In this document: one piece after another, positions 24,832 through 33,926 of the stretch
Layout: each line of letters begins with the position of its first letter
Position numbering within the stretch: position 1 is the stretch's first letter
DNA from: Pseudomonas tritici
GTDB lineage: Bacteria > Pseudomonadota > Gammaproteobacteria > Pseudomonadales > Pseudomonadaceae
Length of the DNA stretch: 64,000 nucleotides
Direction: 5' to 3'
Assembly (NCBI RefSeq): GCF_014268275.3
Contig: NZ_CP077084.1
Location: 4,464,001 to 4,528,000 of the forward strand
Made by a program: the position numbers and the translations under genes
The notes under the pieces: generated by a model
What the model saw: only the letters and a program-made list of their open reading frames with translations
What the model was told of the DNA's origin: nothing
Database searches by the model: none

Positions 24832-25544
24832 ACAGCCTGTGTAAACGGGTCACTCGCAGTGTGATGGCAGCCGAGCTGCCATTGCACCGGGGTACGTTGC
24901 GCAGTAATGATCGCGCCATAAGCCAGGCAGAAAAGCCCCTCCCCTTGCACCTGGCAATAATGGATCTGCCCACTGCTGACGCCAAGTTCAACCATGACCT
25001 GCGCCACACCGCTCTCGCCTGCCTGGGGGATCACACAAAAGCTGGCAAGCGGCTTGGTCAGCCCCGTGCCTCGGGCTTTTAACCAGGCTTCCTTGATACT
25101 CCATAGCCGGGTAAAGCGCGTGAGGTAGTTGGCTTCGTCCAGCGCCAGCCAGCGTTGCTCGTCCGGGTGAAAAAAGCGCCGGGCGATGGCTTTTTTTGCC
25201 GCCACGTTTGCGCTGACTTTTTCCAGGTCAACCCCGACCTCATAGTCCTTGCACAACGCGATCGCGGCCGACTGACCGCTGTGGCTCAAGTTGAAACGCA
25301 GCCAAGGGTGCTCAGGCAGCCAGGGTTTGCCGGTCGCGGTCCTGGCCAGGCACACCTGATCAACCGGGATCGCCAGGCAATCAGACAGCACCTGATGCAA
25401 CCAATGTTGTGCACGTTGACGAACCGTCATTTCCGGCAGCCCATCGTCAAAGTGCTGCAGCAGGCACACGGCCCTGCCTGCGATCAACTCAGGCAGGGGA
25501 TTGCAGCGGTAAATTGATGGTGACCTTGCAACCGGTCTGTTCAT
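24768..25544 (-). CDS. 4'-phosphopantetheinyl transferase (Sfp type)
   Basis: This 258-residue enzyme transfers phosphopantetheine from CoA to the Ser of carrier proteins. Landmarks are FNLSHSG at about 84-90, GVDLEKV at about 104 with the Mg-binding Asp and Glu, and WSIKEAWLK at about 148 with the catalytic Lys. The N-terminal half is present but short. The start at 25544 (MNRPVAR) lies inside the kinase gene (56-base overlap), indicating coupling; no better start was seen that keeps the N-terminal strand. It probably activates the three island carrier proteins. Confidence 0.88.
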   Translation of the reverse strand: MNRPVARSPSIYRCNPLPELIAGRAVCLLQHFDDGLPEMTVRQRAQHWLHQVLSDCLAIPVDQVCLARTATGKPWLPEHPWLRFNLSHSGQSAAIALCKDYEVGVDLEKVSANVAAKKAIARRFFHPDEQRWLALDEANYLTRFTRLWSIKEAWLKARGTGLTKPLASFCVIPQAGESGVAQVMVELGVSSGQIHYCQVQGEGLFCLAYGAIITAQRTPVQWQLGCHHTASDPFTQAVYEQSEVEISLAKDPVAPVST

Positions 25545-26814
25545 GTCGATTTTCCAGAGACAAGTAGCCGCCGTGGCTCTCGGCAATTTGCCGGCACAAG
25601 ATCAGGCCGATGCCGGTGCCATTGGGTTTGGTGGTGTAGAACGGCACGAACAGATTTTTCGGGTTGGTCAGCCCCACGCCCCGATCCAGGATGGAGATCA
25701 ACAAGCGCCCTTTCTCCTCGGCCCATTCGATATCGATACTGTCGGTGCTGCCACCCATCGACTCGTCGGCATTTTTGATCAAGTTGATCAGCAACTGATG
25801 GATCTGTACCCGGTCGAGGCTTGCCATCAGCGGGCGCGGTCCCTTCAGGGTAATCACGCGGTGCGAAAACAGCAGCGGCAGCTCGCCCACCAGCGCCGTC
25901 AGATCCACCCATTCCTTCATCGCCGGCGCCAGTTTGCTCAACTGCCTGTAGCTGCTGATGAACGCAATCAGCTCACGTGCCCGCCGGTTGATCAGGTCGA
26001 TGCCTTCGGCAAAACCGGACGGCAAATTGTCAGCGTTTTGCCGGTAATGCTGTTGCAGCATTTGGCTGATAGAGGCGATGGGGCTGAGGGAGTTGTTGAT
26101 TTCGTGGCTTATCACACGCAACAAGTCCTGCCAGGCTTTCTGCTCTTCCTGACGCAACATGTCGTCAACGTCACTGACAAACAACAGCACGTTCTGCACA
26201 CCGTCCACCATGTAGGTGTCGCTGGTCACCTTGTAGCGCCCCGGTCGCCCTTCATGATCGGACACGACCGGCTGCTCCGTGTTGGCGTTGTGCAAAAGAC
26301 TGTCCAGTTGCAAGGTGCTGGCCGTATTGCCAATCAACTTTTCCAACGATGTGCCCGACATCCGCGAGGCGGCGCTGTTACACCAGATCAGTCGATGACT
26401 GCCGTCCAGGGCATAAATCGCAACCGTGATATTGGAGATCACTTTTTGCAGCAGGAAATCCATCTCGCGCTGCTGCTGACGGTGTCGCGACAGTTGGCCG
26501 GAAATATCATTGATTTGCTCGATGACCCCCTCAAAGGCCCCGGCCCCGTTGGTCACACCGCGCAGGCTGAAATCCTCCTGTTCAACGGCCTCGAGCAGAT
26601 TGGAAATGACGTTGATTTTATAGATCAGCTGCTGAAAAAAGTGATAGCAGAAATAAACCAGCGTCACGCACAGCATAAACAGGGTGAAGAACTTGAGGTA
26701 AACGGACTGCTGCGGAAAAAGCCAGAGCAGCAGGTAAGCAATGATTCCGCCTATGGGGGCCAGGCTGCAGAGCAACAAGTGACGAAGTTCAAATGATTGA
26801 AAAAACTTACTCAT
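25489..26814 (-). CDS. Sensor histidine kinase (NtrY-like)
   Basis: This 441-residue kinase has two membrane segments (about 13-33 and 39-58), a HAMP-like linker, a PAS domain starting near NITVAIYALDGSHRLIWCN, the H-box VISHEINNSLSPI (phosphorylated His at about 240) and an ATPase domain with N-box NLIKNADESMGG, DRGVGL, FYTTKPNGTGIGL. The periplasmic loop between the two segments is only a few residues, so it senses within the membrane or cytoplasm rather than a periplasmic ligand. It overlaps the NtrC-type regulator gene by 8 bases and must be its partner. Confidence 0.9.
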   Translation of the reverse strand: MSKFFQSFELRHLLLCSLAPIGGIIAYLLLWLFPQQSVYLKFFTLFMLCVTLVYFCYHFFQQLIYKINVISNLLEAVEQEDFSLRGVTNGAGAFEGVIEQINDISGQLSRHRQQQREMDFLLQKVISNITVAIYALDGSHRLIWCNSAASRMSGTSLEKLIGNTASTLQLDSLLHNANTEQPVVSDHEGRPGRYKVTSDTYMVDGVQNVLLFVSDVDDMLRQEEQKAWQDLLRVISHEINNSLSPIASISQMLQQHYRQNADNLPSGFAEGIDLINRRARELIAFISSYRQLSKLAPAMKEWVDLTALVGELPLLFSHRVITLKGPRPLMASLDRVQIHQLLINLIKNADESMGGSTDSIDIEWAEEKGRLLISILDRGVGLTNPKNLFVPFYTTKPNGTGIGLILCRQIAESHGGYLSLENRHEQTGCKVTINLPLQSPA

Positions 26815-28219
26815 GGCAGATTTTCAGTTTCTCAAGCCGACGGTAAAAAGCACTGCGGCTGAGCCCCAGCGATTCGGCTGCCCTGACCGCGTTACCGTCA
26901 TACTGACGCAGGCGCTGTAACAGCAGGGTTTCTTCCGCTTCGGCAAGCGTGCACGCGTCCGTCAATCCTGACGGCAACTCGCTGGCCTGGCCGGCTGCGT
27001 CCTGGGCTGGCACCAGAAGCGGCAGGCAGAGGTCTTCCAGGTCAATCACGTTGGCACGACACAGCAACACAGCGCGCTCGAGCAAATGGCTGAGTTCGCG
27101 GATGTTTCCAGGCCATGAATAGTCCAGCAGCCGCTGGCGTGCCTGAGGCAACAAGACCGGTCGAGGCTTGTTGTATTTACGCGCAAAACGTTTCAGGAAG
27201 CGCTCGGTCAGCGGCTCGATATCTTCCAGCCGTTCGCGCAGCGGCGGCAGCTGGATTTGAATCAGGTTCATGCGGTACAGCAGATCCTGACGGAAACGCC
27301 CTTCTGCCACGGCCTTATCCAGGTCGGAATTGGTGGCGGCGATGATCCGGCATTGAGTGGTCTGGGTGCGCGACGACCCGACGCGCTCAAACTGCCGCTC
27401 CTCCAGCACCCGCAGCAATTTCACTTGCTGCGTCAGGGGCAGGTTGCCGATCTCGTCGAGGAACAGCGTCCCTTTGTCGGCCAGTTCAAAGCGCCCGATA
27501 CGGTTTTCTCGCGCATCGGTGAAGGCGCCTTTGACATGGCCAAACATCTCGCTTTCAAACAACTGCTCGTTAATGCACCCCATGTTCACTTCGACAATAC
27601 TGTGTTCGCACCGCGAGGAAATCTGGTGGATATACCGCGCGAGCAAGCTTTTCCCGGTGCCGTTCTCGCCCAGAATCAGCACGCTGGTATCGGTCACCGC
27701 AACCTTTTCCACCAGGCTGATCAGCCGTTTCATCGCCGGTGAGCGGACAACCCATTCGCTGTCCATATCATCTTCGAGCGCCAATTTGAGCAACTTGTTT
27801 TCTTCGCGCAGGCAATCACCGGAACGACGCGCCTGGCTGAGGGTGATCTGCTGCTGAACGATGCTCAGCAGACGCTCGTTGTCCCAAGGCTTTTGAATAA
27901 AATCGGCGGCCCCCGAACGCATCGCGTTGACGATGATGTCGACGCTGCCCCACCCCGTCATCGCGACAGCCGGCAAGCAATCATCAAATTTTTTCAGCTC
28001 GGCCAGCAACTGCAGCCCTTCCATGCCTGAGGTGGTGTCTTTCTGGAAATTCATGTCCATCAATACCAGATCCACAGGCCTGGCCGACAAATGCGTCAGC
28101 AGGCGATCGGCCTGGGTTTCCACGGTCACGTCGTACCCTTGCATGCGCAGCAGGATATCGAGGCTGGTCAGGATGCCCGCGTCATCATCTATCACAAGGA
28201 TGTGTTTTTTATCGTTCAT
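26807..28219 (-). CDS. NtrC-family sigma-54-dependent response regulator
   Basis: This 470-residue regulator has a receiver domain with VIDDDAG and the phosphorylated Asp in LVLMDMN (about 55), an AAA+ domain with Walker A GENGTGKS at about 169-176, Walker B LFLDEIG, and a Fis-type helix-turn-helix (GNAVRAAESLGLSRSAFYRRL) at the C-terminus. The sigma-54 contact loop reads GAFTDA instead of GAFTGA, a variant that I recall in relatives next to MacB-type exporters. The start at 28219 avoids a short unconserved leader. It probably drives the sigma-54 promoter found before the exporter operon. Confidence 0.9.
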   Translation of the reverse strand: MNDKKHILVIDDDAGILTSLDILLRMQGYDVTVETQADRLLTHLSARPVDLVLMDMNFQKDTTSGMEGLQLLAELKKFDDCLPAVAMTGWGSVDIIVNAMRSGAADFIQKPWDNERLLSIVQQQITLSQARRSGDCLREENKLLKLALEDDMDSEWVVRSPAMKRLISLVEKVAVTDTSVLILGENGTGKSLLARYIHQISSRCEHSIVEVNMGCINEQLFESEMFGHVKGAFTDARENRIGRFELADKGTLFLDEIGNLPLTQQVKLLRVLEERQFERVGSSRTQTTQCRIIAATNSDLDKAVAEGRFRQDLLYRMNLIQIQLPPLRERLEDIEPLTERFLKRFARKYNKPRPVLLPQARQRLLDYSWPGNIRELSHLLERAVLLCRANVIDLEDLCLPLLVPAQDAAGQASELPSGLTDACTLAEAEETLLLQRLRQYDGNAVRAAESLGLSRSAFYRRLEKLKICHE

Positions 28220-28237
28220 TGTAAGCATCCAGCTTGT

Positions 28238-28264
28238 ACCGCCGTGCCCGGGGAGCACGGCGGT
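28238..28264 (-). other. Perfect 10-bp hairpin between permease and regulator genes
   Basis: ACCGCCGTGC (28238-28247) and GCACGGCGGT (28255-28264) pair around a 7-base loop, in the 48-base gap between the ABC permease stop and the response-regulator start. There is no following T-run on the minus strand. It may shield the upstream transcript from exonucleases or cut read-through so that exporter and regulator levels differ. Confidence 0.6.
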
Positions 28265-28267
28265 CGT

Positions 28268-30697
28268 TTATTCATATCGAATCGCGTCGGCGGGCGACAT
28301 ATTGGTTGCCCGTCGCGAAGGAAGCCAGACTGCGAGCGCCACCACCAGCGAAATCATAAGCGCGACCATCCAGAACAGGAGCACAAAGGGCGTGCTTCCA
28401 TTACCCAGGACGCTCGTCAACTTGGGTGCCACAAAGAATGCCAGGGGCAAGCCGATGGCAAGGCCGGTCAACAATTGCTTACCGCCCTGGAGCATGAGCA
28501 TACGCAACAAATTATTCTCGGTAGCCCCCATGGCCATGCGCAAACCAATTTCCTGGGTCCGCTGATTGATCAGGTTGCACATCACCGCATAAATACCTGT
28601 CGCCGCCAGTATCATCGCTACCAGGCCGAATAACATGAAAAGGTTGGCAATAAAATGCAAACCGGCAGTGTTGCGGGCCAAGCGGTCATCCAACGTCTGG
28701 ATCTGATTGACCGACAAGTTGCTGTCCACCTGACGGACCGCGTTGATCAGCGCAGGCCCGAGCGTCTCTGGATGCTGGGCGTGCAGCACCAACATCAATG
28801 AGGACGCGGGCTGCTGCTCCAGAGAGCGGTACACCGTGGCACGGTGGCGGAAGGCGCTGAAAGGCCGGCCATGAATGACGCTGGGCACCACGCCCACTAC
28901 GTTGTACCAGCGCTGGTCATCGCTATCGCGAAAGCGCAGGCGCTTGCCAATCACATCACGCTCTCCTGGCCAGAACCGTTCGGCAAAAGACTGGCTGACA
29001 ACAACCACCTGCTGTGAGTCCCGCGTATCACCGTGGGCGAACTCCCTGCCCGCTGTAGGTGTGATACCCATGGCCGACAGGCTGCCGGGCATGACCTGCA
29101 CGTCATTGACCATCGGGAAAGACCAGCGCTCGTTGGTGTTATTGGTGGACGAGTCGACATCCACCTGACGCGGCACGGTAAATTGCCCTACAGCACTGGT
29201 GGTCAATGCTGCGCTTTGAACCCCGGGGATCGCGGCGGTGGCGTCGCGCAGGCGCTGGTAAAACAGCACACGGCTGGCATCGTCAGGGTAATTATTGACG
29301 TTGAGGTGGACTTGCGCGGTGAGGTAGTTATGGGTGTCGACACCGTAATCAGCGCGGGTCGCCTGATAGACCAGCAACGCGAACAACGCACTGATGCACA
29401 GGATCGAGCAGGAGAGCCCTACCTCAAACACCACCAGGATCCGCGAAACCCGACCTGCGCCACGGCTTTGCGCACCTCGGGTGCCATCACGGAGCACATC
29501 ATTGAAGTTGCCATGGACGATTTTCCAGGCCGGCAGTGCGCTGGTCAGCACAGCGGTGATGATCACGAGGACAAGGGCATTGACGATCAACAGGTTATCG
29601 AGCGACAAGTGCCACCAGAACGGGATCTTATTGGGCACGAAGCCAGGCAGTATCGTATTGGTGATCTCCAGGCCCCACGCCGCCAGCAGGACCGCCACGA
29701 CACCGGACAGGAAGCAGATAAACAGACTTTCCAGCATCATTTGCAGTACCAGGCGGCCTGCGGGAGAGCCCAATGCGACCCGGATGGCAATTTCCTTGGA
29801 ACGCTCGGTCGTTCTTGCCAGCAATAAATTCCCGACGTTACAGCACGCCAATAGCAGCACAAAACTGACCGCGAGCAACATGACGATAAAGATCGGTGTG
29901 GTCTCCTCGCCCATGAAATTTTCCTGGAACGTCAGCGCCTGGGCAGACAGTCCCTTATTACTTTCCGGATGTTCCAGCGCCAGTGAACGCATGACACCGT
30001 TGAGGTCGCGGTCAGCGTCTTCAAGCGTCGCTCCGGGCTTCAAACGCGCATACACGGAGACTTCCGGAGCGCCTTTACGCACCAGGTACTGCGAAGGTTC
30101 GAGCTGGGAAGGCAGCCACAGGTCATGGAAGAAAGGAAAGGCAAAATCGGCCGGCATGATGCCAACGATGCGGGTATGTACGCCATTGATCCTGATATCG
30201 CGGCCAATGAGTTGCGCGTCGCCAGCAAAGTAGTTTTGCCACATTGCGTAGCTGATCACCGCGACAGGCTCAGCGCCCGACTGAACGTCTTCCTCGTTTA
30301 GCACACGCCCGCGGAAGGGCTGAACAGCTGTATAGGAGAACATTTGTGGGGTATTTCTGATGGCCATATAGGAAACGGCCTTGCTGCCATCACTGATATC
30401 CGCACGCTCCGCGTAGAAATACCCCACATCCTCGAGCTGGGTCACGCGCGCCTTGATATCGCTGTAATCCATGTAGTTCAGCCCGGAATCGCTCAGGCTC
30501 ACACCATTCACGGTCGGGTTGATCAGCACCATGCTTTTTCCGTCCGGGTAAGGGAGCGGCGTGAACATGATGGTATTGATCACCGAAAACATATACAGGG
30601 TCAACGCCAGCCCACAGGACATGATTAGCACGGTGATGAAAGTAAAGCCGGGGCTTTTCAGGAGTAAACGCAAGGCATAGCGAATGTCAAAAAGCAT
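28268..30697 (-). CDS. MacB/FtsX-type ABC transporter permease
   Basis: This 809-residue permease has an N-terminal membrane segment (about 17-37), a large periplasmic MacB-PCD domain (about 45-240), a three-helix FtsX domain (about 280-400), then a second helix, periplasmic domain and FtsX domain (about 690-800), i.e. the long two-FtsX form. There is no fused ATPase; that is the next gene upstream. It belongs to the tripartite export type with HlyD/MacA adaptors and probably extrudes the island product. No outer-membrane TolC partner is encoded here. Confidence 0.9.
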   Translation of the reverse strand: MLFDIRYALRLLLKSPGFTFITVLIMSCGLALTLYMFSVINTIMFTPLPYPDGKSMVLINPTVNGVSLSDSGLNYMDYSDIKARVTQLEDVGYFYAERADISDGSKAVSYMAIRNTPQMFSYTAVQPFRGRVLNEEDVQSGAEPVAVISYAMWQNYFAGDAQLIGRDIRINGVHTRIVGIMPADFAFPFFHDLWLPSQLEPSQYLVRKGAPEVSVYARLKPGATLEDADRDLNGVMRSLALEHPESNKGLSAQALTFQENFMGEETTPIFIVMLLAVSFVLLLACCNVGNLLLARTTERSKEIAIRVALGSPAGRLVLQMMLESLFICFLSGVVAVLLAAWGLEITNTILPGFVPNKIPFWWHLSLDNLLIVNALVLVIITAVLTSALPAWKIVHGNFNDVLRDGTRGAQSRGAGRVSRILVVFEVGLSCSILCISALFALLVYQATRADYGVDTHNYLTAQVHLNVNNYPDDASRVLFYQRLRDATAAIPGVQSAALTTSAVGQFTVPRQVDVDSSTNNTNERWSFPMVNDVQVMPGSLSAMGITPTAGREFAHGDTRDSQQVVVVSQSFAERFWPGERDVIGKRLRFRDSDDQRWYNVVGVVPSVIHGRPFSAFRHRATVYRSLEQQPASSLMLVLHAQHPETLGPALINAVRQVDSNLSVNQIQTLDDRLARNTAGLHFIANLFMLFGLVAMILAATGIYAVMCNLINQRTQEIGLRMAMGATENNLLRMLMLQGGKQLLTGLAIGLPLAFFVAPKLTSVLGNGSTPFVLLFWMVALMISLVVALAVWLPSRRATNMSPADAIRYE

Positions 30698-30698
30698 C

Positions 30699-31415
30699 TT
30701 ATGCTTCCTTCACCAGGGTCAGTTGCGGCGCCTGTTCACCATCGCCGACGACCTTTCCGTCAGACAGGACGATACTGCGCTGTGCGCGTTCGGCAGAGCG
30801 AGGATCGTGAGTCACGATGCAGATGGTGGCGCCTTCCTGATGCAACTTATCGAGGATATTCAATACCGCTTCGGCGTTGTGCGAATCCAGGTTACCCGTG
30901 GGTTCATCCGCGAGAAGGATCGAGGGGTTACCGACGATGGCCCGAGCCACCGCCACGCGCTGCTGCTGCCCGCCGGAAAGTTGAGAAGGATAGTGACGAC
31001 TGCGGTGAGACATATTGACCTTGTGCAAGGCCTCGGCGACTCGCTGCTGCCGTTCAGACTTGGAGATATCACTGCGGTAGGTCAGTGGCAGCGCAACATT
31101 TTCCTCAATGGTTAAGTCACTGATGAGGTTGAACGACTGGAAGATGAAGCCGATGTCTCGATTACGCACCTGCGCACGCTGTTTCTTGGAAATATTCTCG
31201 ACGTTGTGACCGGCCAACTGATAAGTGCCGCTCGATGCCGTATCCAGCAGCCCCAGTACTGAAAGCAGCGTGGACTTCCCGCAGCCTGAAGGCCCCGATA
31301 TGGCCACGTACTCGCCTTTTGAGATGGTGAGCGTGATCTTGCTGAGTGCATGGGTTTCGATTTCATCAGTCAGGAAAATCTTGTTCAAATCTGTCAGTTC
31401 TACCAAAGGTTCCAT
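30699..31415 (-). CDS. ABC transporter ATPase (MacB/LolD type)
   Basis: This 238-residue ATPase has Walker [11 protein letters not shown] at about 41, the signature [13 protein letters not shown] at about 146, Walker [13 protein letters not shown] at about 165 and a VTHD switch His. The start at 31415 (MEPLVELT) is preceded by GGAG; an upstream ATG would add an unconserved 27-residue leader. The permease starts 1 base after the stop. It energises the exporter. Confidence 0.94.
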   Translation of the reverse strand: MEPLVELTDLNKIFLTDEIETHALSKITLTISKGEYVAISGPSGCGKSTLLSVLGLLDTASSGTYQLAGHNVENISKKQRAQVRNRDIGFIFQSFNLISDLTIEENVALPLTYRSDISKSERQQRVAEALHKVNMSHRSRHYPSQLSGGQQQRVAVARAIVGNPSILLADEPTGNLDSHNAEAVLNILDKLHQEGATICIVTHDPRSAERAQRSIVLSDGKVVGDGEQAPQLTLVKEA

Positions 31416-31459
31416 CTTATTGTCTCCAGGGCATTGTCCGGCAGCCGGCGCGAGCGGCA

Positions 31460-32707
31460 TCAATTGGCGATTTGAATGTGATCGGCACCCTGCCAAGCGG
31501 TGCTGTCACTGAGAATTATTTTGTCGCCAGCCTTGAGCCCGCTGGTGATCTGAATGTAGTCAGCCGAACCCTGCCCGAAATCCACTTTCATTTTGGTCGC
31601 TGAGCGGTCTTTGTCATCCAGCCGGTAGAGCATAGAAGGCAAGTTATTCTGCGCGAATGGCGGCCGCTCGACATACAAGGAATTATTGATTGTCGTCACA
31701 GCGATCAAACCGTCGACGCTCAGGTCGGGACGGGCTTCCTGAGGCAGTGGTTGATTAAACGTAACATCCACCTTGACCGTACCGTTGGTAACCGCAGGAT
31801 CGACCCTCGACAGCACGCCGGTAAAGCGGCTTCGACCTGTGTTGATCGTGACAGCCTGGCCGACCGCCAGATCACGCGACTGCAACTCGGGCACCTTGAG
31901 TTCGGCATACAGCTCCTTCTCCTTGGCCAGTCGGGCAATATCGCTGCCTATCGTGACCCGTTGTCCGACCTGGACTTTCACATCTTGCAGAATGCCATCT
32001 ATGGGAGACTTGACCCTGAGCGAATCAACCTCCTGCTGACTCAACGCAACCAATGACTCCATTTTATTAAGGCGCACGATATTCGCCTTTGTATCAGCCT
32101 GGACACTGAGCTTAAGTGTCTTCAACCGCCGTTCTTCAAACACAACCTGTTGCGTGTACTGCTCAGTGAGGATGCGCGTGGTTTCATATTCCAGCCGGGG
32201 CACGGCCGCGATGTATTTTTTCTGGGCGGCAAGACGAAGTGTCGAGCCCAGCAAGCGACTCTTGGCCTCCAGCATCAACGCCTCTTGATTAAGAATTTTA
32301 TTTTGCAGTTCGGCATTTTTTGCCTCGGTTTCTGCCCGTTGCGCGTTAAGTTCCAGCTGGTTTTCCTGAAGTCGCTGTTCGAGCGTCGGATTACTCATGA
32401 CAACCAGCAACTCTCCCTTGCTGACCTTCATCCCGGCCTTATAGACAACTTCCTCCACCCGAGCATCAACGTTCGCCGCCACCCAGTTGATATCCCAGGG
32501 CAACAGTACGCCATTACCACGCACCTCGACGGCAAACTCACCGTACTTGACTTCGGCGACCGTCACGCTGCTACGGGCAACCTGGTAAGGCGAGAACCGA
32601 TAGGTATAGATAACCAGCAATAGCACCAGCAAAAACACGCCACCCGCAATGGCCTTACTGTGCTTCTTGAATAAGCGCTTATTTCCCGGCTGCGGGATCG
32701 AAATATC
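31460..32707 (-). CDS. HlyD/MacA-type periplasmic adaptor protein
   Basis: This 415-residue adaptor has one N-terminal membrane anchor (about 20-38), then a biotinyl-lipoyl-like half, a long coiled-coil hairpin with many Glu/Gln/Leu residues (about 95-215), the second lipoyl half beginning near VKSPIDGILQDVKVQVGQRV, and a beta-barrel with DLAVGQAVTIN. It links the ABC permease to an outer-membrane channel. It is the first gene of the exporter-regulator-PPTase operon, behind a sigma-54-type promoter. Confidence 0.9.
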   Translation of the reverse strand, partial: DISIPQPGNKRLFKKHSKAIAGGVFLLVLLLVIYTYRFSPYQVARSSVTVAEVKYGEFAVEVRGNGVLLPWDINWVAANVDARVEEVVYKAGMKVSKGELLVVMSNPTLEQRLQENQLELNAQRAETEAKNAELQNKILNQEALMLEAKSRLLGSTLRLAAQKKYIAAVPRLEYETTRILTEQYTQQVVFEERRLKTLKLSVQADTKANIVRLNKMESLVALSQQEVDSLRVKSPIDGILQDVKVQVGQRVTIGSDIARLAKEKELYAELKVPELQSRDLAVGQAVTINTGRSRFTGVLSRVDPAVTNGTVKVDVTFNQPLPQEARPDLSVDGLIAVTTINNSLYVERPPFAQNNLPSMLYRLDDKDRSATKMKVDFGQGSADYIQITSGLKAGDKIILSDSTAWQGADHIQIAN

Positions 32708-32744
32708 CATGACAACACCAAAGTTAACGTTCTGCCCAAGCAAC

Positions 32745-32761
32745 AGCATATTCCATGCCAG
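32745..32761 (-). promoter_or_regulatory. Sigma-54 (-24/-12) promoter of the exporter operon
   Basis: On the minus strand the sequence is CTGGCATGGAATATGCT. It matches the consensus YTGGCACGRNNNTTGCW at all but two defined positions and keeps the required GG-N10-GC spacing. Initiation would be expected near 32733, about 26 bases before the HlyD start. An NtrC-type activator and its kinase are encoded in the same operon. Confidence 0.75.
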
Positions 32762-33046
32762 AATAAGAAAGCCCTATAACTAATTGATACTTATAAAGTA
32801 AAAACGTAGAACCAATTAATACGACCTACCCCACATGGCCGGGCGTCTCACTTTCGGAACGAACGCGATATGCCAGCGCCTATTATCGGGTTCCCAAGGA
32901 CAATCCGTTGTAAATCGCCGATCCCACTATCGGGACGCAACACAACTTACCGCGTAAAAAGCTTTCGAAAATGGGACTGGCTTTTCCCTGAATCGAGATT
33001 CACTTAAAAAGCACTTAACAAACAGCCACTTGAGGCGGCTAAAAAA

Positions 33047-33063
33047 ATGGCATAGCAATTGCC
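33047..33063 (+). promoter_or_regulatory. Sigma-54 (-24/-12) promoter before the AraC gene
   Basis: TGGCA at 33048-33052 and TTGC at 33059-33062 keep the GG-N10-GC spacing. Expected initiation is near 33074, leaving a 64-base leader before the AraC start. It is weaker than the exporter promoter at two positions of the -24 element. Confidence 0.6.
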
Positions 33064-33137
33064 TGTTCATCTGCGCTGACAAACGCAACACCCATAATAA
33101 ATCTCTTCGCCATTGAGCGCTGCAGAACGGAGTCTGT

Positions 33138-33683
33138 ATGTGGGAACGTAAAATTTCAGACGCAGAAAAGACCTTATTTACACAACACATAATGGACGAT
33201 TTGTATAAACGTCATTTTGATATCTACGGCAAACATGCCCACATGGAAAAAGCCCTGTGTATTGTCAATGTGATTAACCATATCGTGGAAAACATTTCAG
33301 AGGAGATCACCCTGGAGGACCTTGAGCAGATTTGTGGTAAATCCCGCTTTGATATTTGTCGGATGTTCAACTTGTTCTACAATGTGACACCGATCAAATG
33401 GATGTGGAGGGTCCGCCTGGCACTGGCAAAAGAGTTTATTCATCTGGCCCCGGAATGGTCATTGACTGATATAAGCTATGCCTGCGGGTTTTCCTCCTTG
33501 CCGCACTTCTCGCGTAGTTTCAGTAAAACCTATAATGAAACACCGCTGAAACTCAAGCAGTGCGTCATGAAGTCCACGCGACCGGAAGCCAAGAAAGAGT
33601 CTTCGGAATATGACTTTATCTTTGGCATACAAAGAAATGGCTTTTCACGCACGATGCTGATCAACAACATCAACTCACTCTGA
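33138..33683 (+). CDS. AraC-family transcriptional regulator, short form
   Basis: This 181-residue protein is mostly the AraC DNA-binding domain (about 50-150): the first helix-turn-helix is around ITLEDLEQICGKSRFDICRMF, and the second ends SLTDISYACGFSSLPHFSRSF. The N-terminal 45 residues are too short for a cupin sensor domain, so it may respond to its own level or to a partner. GGAG precedes the ATG. It lies between the two minus-strand operons and probably controls the synthesis genes. It is AT-rich compared with the core genes. Confidence 0.88.
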   Translation: MWERKISDAEKTLFTQHIMDDLYKRHFDIYGKHAHMEKALCIVNVINHIVENISEEITLEDLEQICGKSRFDICRMFNLFYNVTPIKWMWRVRLALAKEFIHLAPEWSLTDISYACGFSSLPHFSRSFSKTYNETPLKLKQCVMKSTRPEAKKESSEYDFIFGIQRNGFSRTMLINNINSL

Positions 33684-33861
33684 TCAATAAAAACCAGCCG
33701 ACTACGCACGAACCTCAAGTCACTCATCCATTCGATACGGCAAGGCTAGAACAATCAACGTCACTGTGCAGCCGCTCCCCCTAGCGTCGGGAGACAGTGG
33801 GCGCGACAGATGAAGTGATTCTAACATTCGTCGTGGACGTTTGATGGGTACTTGAGGGGAA

Positions 33862-33875
33862 TGCACGAAAGTGCA
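33862..33875. other. Hairpin with a GAAA tetraloop in a convergent gap
   Basis: TGCAC (33862-33866), GAAA, GTGCA (33871-33875) lies in the 243-base gap between the AraC gene and the end of the hydrolase operon. GGGTACTTGA and GGGTACTCGA flank it as an imperfect direct repeat. No T-run follows. It may be part of a convergent terminator or a small-RNA fold; nothing more can be said. Confidence 0.35.
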
Positions 33876-33926
33876 CAGGGGGTACTCGAATAGTCTAGTG
33901 ACTTTCTGCAATCAGCGAGCATAAGG

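Larger units (their letters stand above)
32708..33137. other. Divergent regulatory region between HlyD and AraC genes
   Basis: This 430-base gap holds no gene. It is AT-rich compared with the surrounding coding DNA, and contains one sigma-54-type promoter for each direction (32745-32761 minus, 33047-33063 plus). The 285 bases between them are the natural place for the upstream sites of the NtrC-type regulator, but I did not find a clear repeated dyad. Confidence 0.55.

Noticed and set aside
25543..26796. A 417-codon open frame on the plus strand across the kinase gene
   Set aside because: The minus-strand kinase has all its motifs. The plus-strand frame is Gln/His/Arg-rich, typical of a shadow of a GC-rich gene.
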